NCBI RefSeq assembly: GCF_900547735.1
Contig: NZ_URHZ01000094.1
Coordinates: 1-18,059, forward strand
From: an uncultured Clostridium sp.
GTDB lineage: Bacteria; Bacillota; Clostridia; Lachnospirales; Lachnospiraceae
Length of the DNA stretch: 18,059 nt
Direction: 5' to 3'
Below, one piece after another: positions 1-6,447 of this stretch. Within the stretch, counting starts at the first letter, position 1; each line of letters starts with the position of its first letter. Below the pieces are notes generated by a model. The model was not told the DNA's origin, ran no database searches, and saw only the letters and a list, made by a program, of their open reading frames with translations. The position numbers were made by a program, and so were the translations under genes.

Positions 1-186
1 TGCCGGACAGGATTTCCACCTGTTAAATATCACACCCTTTTCTGGGCGCACTAGTACCGTTATGCACTCCACAAGCGGGAGCGGTTCCCGTAGGAACTTT
101 ATTCTGCCCGAATTCCTCCCCACCCCGATGACTTGACCGATGACTCGCTCGCTTCCTCTTATCCCCATCTCCAAAATTTTTTCTCA
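1..186. other. Noncoding start of window, unrecognised
   Basis: I see no convincing gene here. A short hairpin (ACAGG at 7-11 with CCTGT at 19-23) lies at the very start. A copy of a dispersed repeat occupies about 70-126. An 8-base direct repeat CGATGACT occurs at 126-133 and 138-145. The plus strand is C-rich and G-poor from about 105 to 210, unlike the coding parts. It could be the 3' flank of a gene outside the window or remnants of a mobile element; nothing decides this. Confidence 0.4.
70..126 (+). repeat. Dispersed repeat, copy 1
   Basis: Starts with CACAAGCGGGAGCG, followed by a CCCG-AGGAA block, a T-rich block and a C-rich tail. The reverse complement of 17996-18055 begins with the same 14 bases and follows the same block order (AGGAA, T-rich, TTCTC/TTCTG, C-rich). 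The two copies are therefore in opposite orientation near the two ends of the window. Identity falls off after the first 14 bases but the colinearity is clear. Only one arm is present here; I see no good opposing arm upstream. I do not know a named family for it. Confidence 0.6.
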
Positions 187-215
187 TTGACACCCGCCCC
201 CGCCCTCCTTATAAT
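187..215 (+). promoter_or_regulatory. Consensus sigma-A promoter of the dehydrogenase operon
   Basis: TTGACA at 187-192 and TATAAT at 210-215 are both perfect consensus hexamers with the ideal 17-base spacer. Transcription would start near 222, giving a leader of about 65 nt before the ATG at 289. The spacer is almost all C and G (CCCGCCCCCGCCCTCCT), which is unusual. A GAGGAG ribosome site at 276-281 serves the start codon. Confidence 0.85.
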
Positions 216-288
216 AATGGAGAAATACGGTTCAAGATATTTCTTCCCACAGGAGACACCTTAAACCACGTGAACGAGGAGAAAGACG

Positions 289-1248
289 ATGTCAAAAAGA
301 AAAACGGTGATAATCGGTGCGGGCCATGTCGGTGCTCATGTGGCCAGCGCCCTGATGATGCAGGAAATCTGTGAAGAGATTGTCCTGCTGGATACAGATG
401 AGAACAAGGCCTGGGCCCATGCGGTGGATCTTCAGGATACGGCATGCTATACAGGTAAAAATACAACGGTACGAAACGGAGGCTATGAGGAACTGCGGGA
501 CGCCGACATTTGCGTGCTGAGCTATTGCGGAGTGATATTCAAGGAAAACCGTCTGGAAGAGCTGGAGGAGGCCCTGAATATTGCGGACAGGATTATCCCG
601 GAGATTAAATCCTCCGGCTTTCAGGGTGTGATTGTATCCATCACCAATCCCTGCGATCTGGTGGCGCTTTATTTTGCAATGCATCTTGATCTGCCCGTAG
701 TGGGGACAGGTACGGCGCTCGATTCGGCGCGTTTCCGTATCAGGACGGCACAGGCGCTTCATATTGCCCCGGCCGGTGTGGAGGCATTCTGCGTGGGCGA
801 GCACGGCGACAGCCAGGTTCCTGTCTGGTCGCAGGTGAGAATCGGCGGCCGTTTCCTGACGGAACTTGAGAAGGAGGGTTCGGAGCGGTACGGCAGCCTG
901 AGTAAGGCGGAGGTGGAGAAAGCCACCATCGAAGCGGGATGGAAGATCCTCGTAGGAAAGGGCAGCACGGAATATGGAATCGGAGCGGCCGCGGCAGAAC
1001 TGATCCGGTCAATTCTGACGGATGGCCGTCAGGTGCTCCCGTGCTCGGGCAAATACAGAAGGACAGCGGACAGCCCGATGATTTACACCAGTATCCCGTC
1101 CGTGACAGGGGCAGGAGGAATTGTAGAACGGATTACACCGGTATTGTCACAGGAGGAGGCGGAGCGCTTTGATGCAAGCTGCCGTCTGATGGAGCAGTAC
1201 AGAGCGGAGTATCTGGATGTCAGAAATCAGTCGGAGGACAGAAAATGA
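289..1248 (+). CDS. LDH-family NAD-dependent L-2-hydroxyacid dehydrogenase
   Basis: A 319-residue cytoplasmic enzyme of the lactate/malate dehydrogenase family, reversibly reducing a 2-oxo acid with NADH. Visible: Rossmann motif GAGHVG (10-15) with D35 for NAD; ITNPCD (118-123); LDSARFR with D145 and R148 (LDH D168/R171 equivalents); GEHGDSQVP with catalytic H172; loop arginine R88. The substrate-loop position that is Gln in lactate and Arg in malate dehydrogenases aligns with V82, and the loop (CGVIFKENRL) is atypical. Together with HicDH-like stretches such as SGFQGV and GKGSTEYG, this suggests a branched or bulky 2-oxo acid substrate (L-2-hydroxyisocaproate-dehydrogenase type) rather than strictly lactate. 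The start is set by GAGGAG 7 bases upstream. First gene of an operon, overlapping the next gene by ATGA. Family assignment is firm; substrate is inference. Confidence 0.88.
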   Translation: MSKRKTVIIGAGHVGAHVASALMMQEICEEIVLLDTDENKAWAHAVDLQDTACYTGKNTTVRNGGYEELRDADICVLSYCGVIFKENRLEELEEALNIADRIIPEIKSSGFQGVIVSITNPCDLVALYFAMHLDLPVVGTGTALDSARFRIRTAQALHIAPAGVEAFCVGEHGDSQVPVWSQVRIGGRFLTELEKEGSERYGSLSKAEVEKATIEAGWKILVGKGSTEYGIGAAAAELIRSILTDGRQVLPCSGKYRRTADSPMIYTSIPSVTGAGGIVERITPVLSQEEAERFDASCRLMEQYRAEYLDVRNQSEDRK

Positions 1249-2345
1249 AAGCAGTGACAAAACTTTTTGCGGGTTATACAATCGGTGACGACGCCTATTA
1301 CCAGGTGGACCGTTTCTGTTCCCCCTATGGCAAACGCGTCCTTTTAATAGGAGGAGAGACGGGCATGATGAAGGGCCGACCTTTTCTGGACGGCGCTCTG
1401 ACACTGACGAAGAGCAGGCTGGAAATCGTGGATACCGTTATCTATGGAAAGGAATGCACCTACGAGAGAATCAGGGAACTCAGCAGCCTCTATCAGGATC
1501 AGAAAATAGACATGGTTTTCGGCATGGGCGGCGGAAAAGCAATGGATACGGCGAAGGGGACGGCCCATGAGCTGGGAGTTCCGGTATTCACCTTTCCAAC
1601 GATACCGTCCAACTGTGCCTCCATGGCGGCGCTGTCTGTCGTATATCGGCAGGACGGAGGATTTGACAGCTTCTATTTCTTTGAACGCCCCGCCGTTCAC
1701 TGCTTTATCAATACCGATATCATGATTCATGCGCCGAAAAAGTATTTTCGTGCGGGCATGGGCGACACCATTGCAAAATACTTTGAATGCCATTTTTCGG
1801 CCAGAGGGGATGAACTGGATTATCACTCGGCCCTGGGACGTGAGATCAGCAATCTCTGCTATGAACGGATTCATACGTATGCGGGGAAGGCGCTTGAGGA
1901 ATTTGAACTGGGGCGGGCAGGCGATGCCTTTACACAGGCCGTGCTGGCAATTACGGTGAATACGGGGCTTGTATCCCACATGGTGGAAGACTGCTATAAC
2001 TGTGCTCTTGCCCACGCCGTATGCTATGGCCTGGATCTGGTTCCGGGAGTGGCGGAGCGTTTTCTGCATGGCGATCTGGTCGGCTATGGGATCCTGATAC
2101 AGCTTATGGTGGACGGCCGGACGAAGGAGTTTGAGGAAGTGAGGCGGCTTCTTCAAATGATGGAAATTCCCGTGAGCCTTAAGGAGATGGAGATTCCTCT
2201 GGAGCGCGGCACTTTACAGGATATGCTTAAAGAATCGGTCGGCGGCCCGGATATGGATCATATTCCCTATCCTGTTACGGAAGATATGGTCTGGGAAGCT
2301 CTCTGCAGGGTGGAAAAGGTTACCGGGCACGGAGTGAAGTGTTAA
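1245..2345 (+). CDS. Iron-type / glycerol dehydrogenase-like alcohol dehydrogenase
   Basis: A 366-residue member of the group III (iron/zinc) alcohol dehydrogenase superfamily, GldA-like branch, interconverting an alcohol and a carbonyl compound with NAD(P). Visible: nucleotide motif GMGGGKAMDTAK (93-104), TIPSNCAS (119-126, typical of glycerol dehydrogenase-like enzymes), and the three usual metal ligands: D174 (in AGMGDTIAKYFE), H257 (CALAHAVCYG) and H275 (RFLHGDLVGYG). Its ATG overlaps the stop of the upstream dehydrogenase (ATGA at 1245-1248), so translation is probably coupled and the two enzymes likely share a redox route. The pairing with an LDH-like enzyme suggests metabolism of a hydroxylated small molecule; the substrate cannot be read from the sequence. 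Confidence 0.85.
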   Translation: MKAVTKLFAGYTIGDDAYYQVDRFCSPYGKRVLLIGGETGMMKGRPFLDGALTLTKSRLEIVDTVIYGKECTYERIRELSSLYQDQKIDMVFGMGGGKAMDTAKGTAHELGVPVFTFPTIPSNCASMAALSVVYRQDGGFDSFYFFERPAVHCFINTDIMIHAPKKYFRAGMGDTIAKYFECHFSARGDELDYHSALGREISNLCYERIHTYAGKALEEFELGRAGDAFTQAVLAITVNTGLVSHMVEDCYNCALAHAVCYGLDLVPGVAERFLHGDLVGYGILIQLMVDGRTKEFEEVRRLLQMMEIPVSLKEMEIPLERGTLQDMLKESVGGPDMDHIPYPVTEDMVWEALCRVEKVTGHGVKC

Positions 2346-2366
2346 ATGGTAAATGGATAGATGGTA

Positions 2367-2406
2367 AAAGGCGGTGAATGGCGCGGAGAGCGTTATCACC
2401 GCCTTT
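2367..2406 (+). terminator. Hairpin terminator after dehydrogenase operon
   Basis: Perfect 11-base arms AAAGGCGGTGA (2367-2377) and TCACCGCCTTT (2396-2406), with an additional inner CGC/GCG pairing (2382-2384 with 2390-2392). It sits 21 bases after the stop codon. The T run is only three bases, so it could be a moderate terminator or an mRNA 3' stabiliser; the A/T-flanked symmetric arms would also work from the other strand. Confidence 0.6.
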
Positions 2407-2440
2407 AAACTGCGGAAAGGATACAGGGGATGTGGTTTTT

Positions 2441-2519
2441 ATGCATGAAGGATTATATTCAGAACTTTATGCATTGTGACGTTCCCGCGTCATTTTCATC
2501 ATTTGTGCTAAAAATGCAT
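2441..2519. promoter_or_regulatory. ATGCAT triplet and short inverted repeat upstream of M20 operon
   Basis: ATGCAT occurs three times (2441-2446, 2469-2474, 2514-2519), two of them extended to ATGCATGAA. Between the second and third lies a perfect TGACG-6-CGTCA inverted repeat (2477-2481, 2488-2492). All sit 35-110 bases upstream of the -35 box of the transporter operon. These could be binding sites for a regulator of amino-acid uptake; no known operator was recognised. Confidence 0.3.
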
Positions 2520-2552
2520 GAAAATTAACGAAAAAACAGGCAAAAAAACAAG

Positions 2553-2581
2553 TTGACAACATTTGGCAACGGTGTTATTAT
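2553..2581 (+). promoter_or_regulatory. Sigma-A promoter of amidase/ABC transporter operon
   Basis: TTGACA (2553-2558), a 17-base spacer and TATTAT (2576-2581). Start of transcription would be near 2588, about 46 bases before the ATG at 2634. The upstream A-rich stretch (2520-2550) looks like an UP element. The -35 region overlaps GTTGACAAC and the spacer contains AACATTTGGCAACGGTGTT, a weak dyad that could be an operator. Confidence 0.8.
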
Positions 2582-2633
2582 TATGCACATAAAACTTATA
2601 TATATTCAAAAATGAAGAGAAAAGAGAGAATTT

Positions 2634-3803
2634 ATGCTTGATGAGTGTATAAAAAAACAGTTATGGGATGCGGAAGATACAATAGCTCCCCTGGCGGAAC
2701 AGGTAAGTGAGTGTATCTTTACACACCCTGAACTGGGAGACCGGGAATTCTTTTCAGCCGGATATCTGACGGAGGAAATCGCCAAACTGGGATTTAAGGT
2801 TGAATTCCCTTATATGGGCATTCCCACGGCGTTCCGCTGCGAGCTGGGAGATGAGGACGGGCCGGCGGTCTGCTTTTTAGCAGAATATGACGCCCTTCCC
2901 GGATACGGTCCAAACCACGACGCACCGGCCCACGCCTGCGGGCACAACTGGATTGCGGCCAGCACCTTTGCAGCCTGCGCGGCCCTGGCAAAGATAAAAC
3001 CGCTTTTTAAAGGAAAGATTGTATACATAGGAACGCCCGCCGAAGAAAATACGGGCAGAAAAGTCGATATGGCGGAAAAGGGAGCCTTTGACGGAATGGC
3101 AGCGGCATTCCAGATGCACCTGGATCAGGATTTCAGCGTCGATACGGTGACACTGGCCATGACGGATTTTGTTTTTGAATTCCACGGAGTAGCGGCCCAC
3201 GCGTCCAGCAATGCACAGAACGGCGTCAATGCCCTGGAGGCGTGCAACCTGACGATGGCCGGAATCAACGCAATCAGACAGCATCTGGAACCTGACGTGA
3301 GAGTCCATTACACGGTGATGAACGGCGGCATGGCTCCGAATATCGTTCCCGATTATGCATCCATGGCGGTTTTCGTAAGAGCCGGACAGAAGGATTATCT
3401 GGAAGAAGTGATTGAGAAGGTCTTAAACTGCGGCAGGGGAGCGGCCCTGATGACGGGAGCCAAATTCGAGTTTAAGAGAGCGCAGAATACATACTACGAT
3501 ATTAAACGCAATAAAAAACTGAACGATATTATGAAGGAACAGCTTGCGGGACTTGGCATCACGGAACTGGCGGAGGGAGACAGATACCACTCCGGAAGCT
3601 CCGACATCGGAAATGTGTCTTATGCATGCCCCACCTGTTACTCTACGCTGGGCGTTGGCAAGATGACGAAAGCAGGACCTCATGAGGAGGATTTCTTAAG
3701 AATCGTCGACTCCGCAGGCGCGCACGAGCTTCTGCATCTGGCGGCAAAGGCCATGGCGGGAGCGGCCCTGGAAGTTTATCTGGGGGCGGATGTGACTGAG
3801 TAA
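2634..3803 (+). CDS. M20 family metallo-amidohydrolase, AbgB/ACY1L2 type
   Basis: A 389-residue cytoplasmic zinc (or manganese) hydrolase of peptidase family M20, cleaving an amide or peptide bond to release an amino acid. Visible: AEYDALPGYG (83-92), HACGHN (100-105, metal ligands C102 and H104), PAEEN with E137/E138 (135-139), MH at 161-162, and a C-terminal HSGSSDIGNVS segment. The HACGHN form with YDALPG is that of p-aminobenzoyl-glutamate hydrolase subunit AbgB and the ACY1L2 dipeptidases. Hippurate hydrolases and N-acetyl-diaminopimelate deacetylases typically have HACGHD instead. It has no signal peptide, so the substrate must be imported, fitting the ABC transporter that follows 47 bases downstream. 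Likely role: freeing an amino acid from an N-acyl or dipeptide form. The substrate is not known. Confidence 0.85.
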   Translation: MLDECIKKQLWDAEDTIAPLAEQVSECIFTHPELGDREFFSAGYLTEEIAKLGFKVEFPYMGIPTAFRCELGDEDGPAVCFLAEYDALPGYGPNHDAPAHACGHNWIAASTFAACAALAKIKPLFKGKIVYIGTPAEENTGRKVDMAEKGAFDGMAAAFQMHLDQDFSVDTVTLAMTDFVFEFHGVAAHASSNAQNGVNALEACNLTMAGINAIRQHLEPDVRVHYTVMNGGMAPNIVPDYASMAVFVRAGQKDYLEEVIEKVLNCGRGAALMTGAKFEFKRAQNTYYDIKRNKKLNDIMKEQLAGLGITELAEGDRYHSGSSDIGNVSYACPTCYSTLGVGKMTKAGPHEEDFLRIVDSAGAHELLHLAAKAMAGAALEVYLGADVTE

Positions 3804-3850
3804 GCAGACGGAATAGGATATAGCCCATAAGGGCGGAATGGAGGAAAATT

Positions 3851-4783
3851 ATGAAAAAGTTATTGGCAATTTTACTTGCGGGAACAATGGCGTTAAGCCT
3901 GACGGCGTGCGGAGGAAGCACGAAAGGTACGGAGGCAGCGGCAACCAATGCGGCGGCAGAGACGGACGGAGGTGCGGCTAAGGCAGCCGATACAAAGGCG
4001 GCCGATGAGGCTGCAAAGGGTGCGGATGCTGCGGGAGAGCTGACCGGGCGTTTAAAGGCAATCAAGGAGGCCGGTGTTTTAAAGGTAGCGACATCCCCGG
4101 ATTATCCGCCCTATGAGTTTGAGGACATCACAAAAGACGGCCAGGAAAAATATGTCGGAGCCGATATGGAACTGGCAAAATACATTGCCGACAAGCTGGG
4201 AGTAAAACTTCAGATTGAAGCCATGGCGTTTGACGCCTGCATGGCGGCGATCGGCCAGGGCCGTGTGGACCTTACCATCTGCGGCATGGTGCCGAAGGAA
4301 GAGCGGAAGACCACCATGGATTTTTCGGATGTATATTACAATGACGGCAACCAGGTAATTGTAATCCTGAAGGAGGACGCCGACAAATATAAAACACTCG
4401 CCGATTTTGCAGGGAAGAGCGTAGCAGCCCAGAACGGAACACTGCAGTATGATTTGGTCACAACCCAGATTTCGGATGCAAAATGTGAAGTAGTCAGCGC
4501 CGTGACGGACGGAATCATGATGTTAAAGACGGGCAAAGTAGCAGGAATCGCCCTTGCAAGCGTAGCGGCCGACAATTATCTTGCCAATTACCCGGATCTG
4601 GTAGAATGCGATGAAAAATTTGATTACACTTCCCTCGGCGTGGTAGCCGGTGTGGTAAAGAACGAGCCGGAATTCCTCGCTGAGATCAATGGAATTGTCA
4701 AGGAAGTGGCCGACAGTGAAATCTACTACCAGTGGATCGACGAAGCCAGCCAGTTATCAAATGAAATCCAGGGAGTAAAGTAA
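3851..4783 (+). CDS. Amino-acid ABC transporter substrate-binding lipoprotein
   Basis: A 310-residue extracytoplasmic solute-binding protein of the polar amino-acid (SBP_bac_3) family. It has a lipoprotein signal MKKLLAILLAGTMALSL with lipobox LTAC, anchored at C20. An Ala/Asp/Lys-rich flexible linker of about 40 residues follows, then the two-lobed binding domain starting around LKVATSPDYPPYEF. Typical family segments follow: GADMELAKYIADKLG, GRVDLTICGMVPKEER and FSDVYY. The start is set by GGAGG 6-8 bases upstream. It captures the substrate for the permease and ATPase downstream. The ligand is probably a polar or aromatic amino acid or derivative; the exact one is not readable. It is separated from the permease by 230 bases of structured noncoding RNA, which would let it be made in excess over the membrane parts. 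Confidence 0.9.
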   Translation: MKKLLAILLAGTMALSLTACGGSTKGTEAAATNAAAETDGGAAKAADTKAADEAAKGADAAGELTGRLKAIKEAGVLKVATSPDYPPYEFEDITKDGQEKYVGADMELAKYIADKLGVKLQIEAMAFDACMAAIGQGRVDLTICGMVPKEERKTTMDFSDVYYNDGNQVIVILKEDADKYKTLADFAGKSVAAQNGTLQYDLVTTQISDAKCEVVSAVTDGIMMLKTGKVAGIALASVAADNYLANYPDLVECDEKFDYTSLGVVAGVVKNEPEFLAEINGIVKEVADSEIYYQWIDEASQLSNEIQGVK

Positions 4784-4789
4784 TTTCCG

Positions 4790-4837
4790 GTTACTGTTCG
4801 CAGAACCGCGCTTTACAGCGGGGCTGTGAATAGTAAC
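4790..4837 (+). other. RNA hairpin 1 after binding-protein gene
   Basis: Begins 7 bases after the stop codon. Arms GTTACTGTTCGCAG (4790-4803) and CTGTGAATAGTAAC (4824-4837) pair over 14 positions; the two departures from perfect complementarity are G-U pairs, so the stem is better as RNA than as DNA. The interior folds again (CC-CGCT with AGCG-GG, 4806-4822, one bulge). No T run follows, so it looks like an mRNA 3'-end stabiliser or processing barrier rather than a terminator. Confidence 0.6.
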
Positions 4838-4842
4838 AATTC

Positions 4843-4884
4843 CCGGAGTAACGGTTCAGAAGGTAATGAAAAGTTACTTTCCGG
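4843..4884 (+). other. RNA hairpin 2 in transporter operon
   Basis: CCGG-AGTAAC (4843-4852) pairs with GTTACT-TT-CCGG (4873-4884), with a two-base bulge and a 20-base loop. Its AGTAAC/GTTACT core is the same as in hairpin 1, so arms of the two hairpins could also pair with each other, giving alternative folds. Confidence 0.45.
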
Positions 4885-4900
4885 AAAAGAAAATGTCTGC

Positions 4901-4953
4901 GGGAGTGGCGGAGCGTCCGGTGAGAGACCGGAAGGTTCCGCCACCCCCCTTTT
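4901..4953 (+). terminator. Intra-operon attenuating terminator
   Basis: Two-tier stem: GGG-A-GTGGCGGA (4901-4912) with TCCGCCAC-C-CCC (4937-4948), then TCCGGT (4916-4921) with ACCGGA (4927-4932), followed by TTTT (4950-4953). It lies between the binding-protein gene and the permease gene. It should stop part of the transcription and lower permease and ATPase levels relative to the binding protein. No clear promoter was found between it and the permease, so partial readthrough is the simplest reading. Confidence 0.65.
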
Positions 4954-5013
4954 ATATGTTACAGATGGCCGCAGTGAAGAAATACTGCGCGGTTTAGGAA
5001 AATGGAGGATGCT

Positions 5014-5676
5014 ATGGTAGGAAATATAATGATGCTGGTACAGCGTTACAGCGGACTGTTCCTGGAAGGAATGAGTTATACGCTGCTGCTGGCCCTGATT
5101 ACGGTTACAATGGGTACCGTGCTTGGAACGCTGGTGGCCCTGGCAAAAATGGGGAAGTTTAAGATACTCTCATTTCTGTCCACCGCCTATATTGAGATTA
5201 TGAGAGGAACCCCGCTGCTGCTTCAGCTCTACCTGTTCTATTTTCTGGTGCCGCAGATCCTGCCGTGGGAACCGTCAAAGTTCACCTGTGTCTGCACCGC
5301 CCTTGTGTTAAATGCAACGGCCTACGTGTCCGAGATTATCCGCGCCGGAATCCAGGCCGTGGATCCGGGCCAGATGGAAGCCGCCAGGAGCCTCGGTTTA
5401 AATACTTCCCAGGCCATGAAGAAGGTCATTCTTCCCCAGGCGCTTAAAAATATTCTCCCTGCCCTGGGCAATGAATTTGTTACGGATATCAAGGAGACTT
5501 CCCTGGCGTCCACATTCTTCCTCGGCGATTTGATGACGACCTTCCGTACCATAAACGGCGCTTTATATCTGACGCTGGAACCGCTTATCATCGTCGGAAT
5601 TATTTACTTCCTGCTGACGTTTACGCTCAGCAAGCTGATCACGGTATTTGAGAGGAGGATGGCAAGCAATGATTAG
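5014..5676 (+). CDS. Amino-acid ABC transporter permease (HisM/GlnP type)
   Basis: A 220-residue inner-membrane permease of the polar amino-acid ABC family, passing substrate from the binding protein into the cell. It has several hydrophobic spans (for example YTLLLALITVTMGTVLGTLV) and the EAA coupling loop EAARSLGLNTSQAMKKVILP beginning at E122, which contacts the ATPase. I place the start at ATG 5014 because GGAGG lies at 5004-5008 with a 5-base spacer; the in-frame ATG at 5002 overlaps that ribosome site and lacks one of its own. Its last 8 bases overlap the start of the ATPase gene. The length is normal for the family. Confidence 0.9.
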   Translation: MVGNIMMLVQRYSGLFLEGMSYTLLLALITVTMGTVLGTLVALAKMGKFKILSFLSTAYIEIMRGTPLLLQLYLFYFLVPQILPWEPSKFTCVCTALVLNATAYVSEIIRAGIQAVDPGQMEAARSLGLNTSQAMKKVILPQALKNILPALGNEFVTDIKETSLASTFFLGDLMTTFRTINGALYLTLEPLIIVGIIYFLLTFTLSKLITVFERRMASND

Positions 5677-6391
5677 AGTAGAAAATCTGAGAAAAGATTT
5701 TGGAAAACTTCAGGTATTAAAAGGCGTGACGGAAGAAATCCGCCAGAACGAGGTGGTTTCCATCATCGGTCCGTCGGGTTCCGGCAAAAGTACGCTTCTG
5801 CGCTGTCTGAATCTTTTGGAGACTCCAAGCAGCGGAAAGATATTTTTCCATGATGTGGATTTAACCGATAAAAAAGTGGACATCAACGTGCACAGGCAGA
5901 AGATGGGAATGGTATTCCAGCATTTTAACGTTTTCCCCAACATGTCGGTGGAAGAAAATATCACAATGGCGCCCATGCTTCTGGGAATGAAGAACCGCGA
6001 GGAAGCGCATGAGATGGCGGCGGAGCTTTTAAAACGTGTCGGCCTCTATGAAAAGGCGGGAGTACGCCCGACAAAGCTTTCCGGCGGACAGAAACAGCGG
6101 CTTGCCATTGTCCGCGCCCTGGCGATGGAGCCGGAGGTAATGCTGTTTGATGAGCCGACTTCCGCCCTTGACCCGGAAATGGTTGGTGAAGTTCTGGCTG
6201 TTATCAAGGAACTGGTGACAACGGGACTGACGACCGTGATTGTAACCCACGAGATGGGATTTGCAAGGGAAGTTTCGGACCGCGTCCTCTTTATGGATGA
6301 AGGAATTATCGCAGAGGCGGGAATTCCGGCCCAGATCTTCGGAGATCCGAAGCAGGAGAGGACCAAGGACTTTTTAAGCAAGGTATTATAA
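5669..6391 (+). CDS. Amino-acid ABC transporter ATP-binding protein (GlnQ type)
   Basis: A 240-residue cytoplasmic ATPase powering the permease. Visible: Walker A GPSGSGKST (34-42), Q-loop Q84, signature LSGGQKQR (137-144), Walker B LFDEPTSALD (159-168) and switch histidine H194 in VTHEMG. All catalytic positions are intact. The ATG at 5669 is chosen because MIRVENLRKDFG is the usual N-terminus of GlnQ proteins and AGAGGAGG lies upstream inside the permease gene; an upstream TTG at 5648 would add a non-conserved extension. It overlaps the permease by 8 bases. A 22-base tandem duplication covers its last codons. Confidence 0.93.
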   Translation: MIRVENLRKDFGKLQVLKGVTEEIRQNEVVSIIGPSGSGKSTLLRCLNLLETPSSGKIFFHDVDLTDKKVDINVHRQKMGMVFQHFNVFPNMSVEENITMAPMLLGMKNREEAHEMAAELLKRVGLYEKAGVRPTKLSGGQKQRLAIVRALAMEPEVMLFDEPTSALDPEMVGEVLAVIKELVTTGLTTVIVTHEMGFAREVSDRVLFMDEGIIAEAGIPAQIFGDPKQERTKDFLSKVL

Positions 6392-6425
6392 AGTCCTATC
6401 AAAGGTATTATAAAGCTCTATCAAT
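6382..6425 (+). repeat. 22-base tandem duplication at the ATPase stop codon
   Basis: Units 6382-6403 and 6404-6425 both begin GGTATTATAAAG and share CTATCAA; 19 of 22 bases agree. The first unit contains the last sense codons and the TAA stop (6389-6391) of the ATPase gene, so the second is a noncoding copy of the gene end. It fills most of the gap before the aminotransferase. Confidence 0.75.
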
Positions 6426-6447
6426 GGAAGTTCAGGAGGAAAAGATT

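Noticed and set aside
4826..5020. A 64-codon GTG-initiated reading frame between binding protein and permease
   Set aside because: It runs through the hairpins and the terminator, has low-complexity content, no ribosome site and no recognisable domain.
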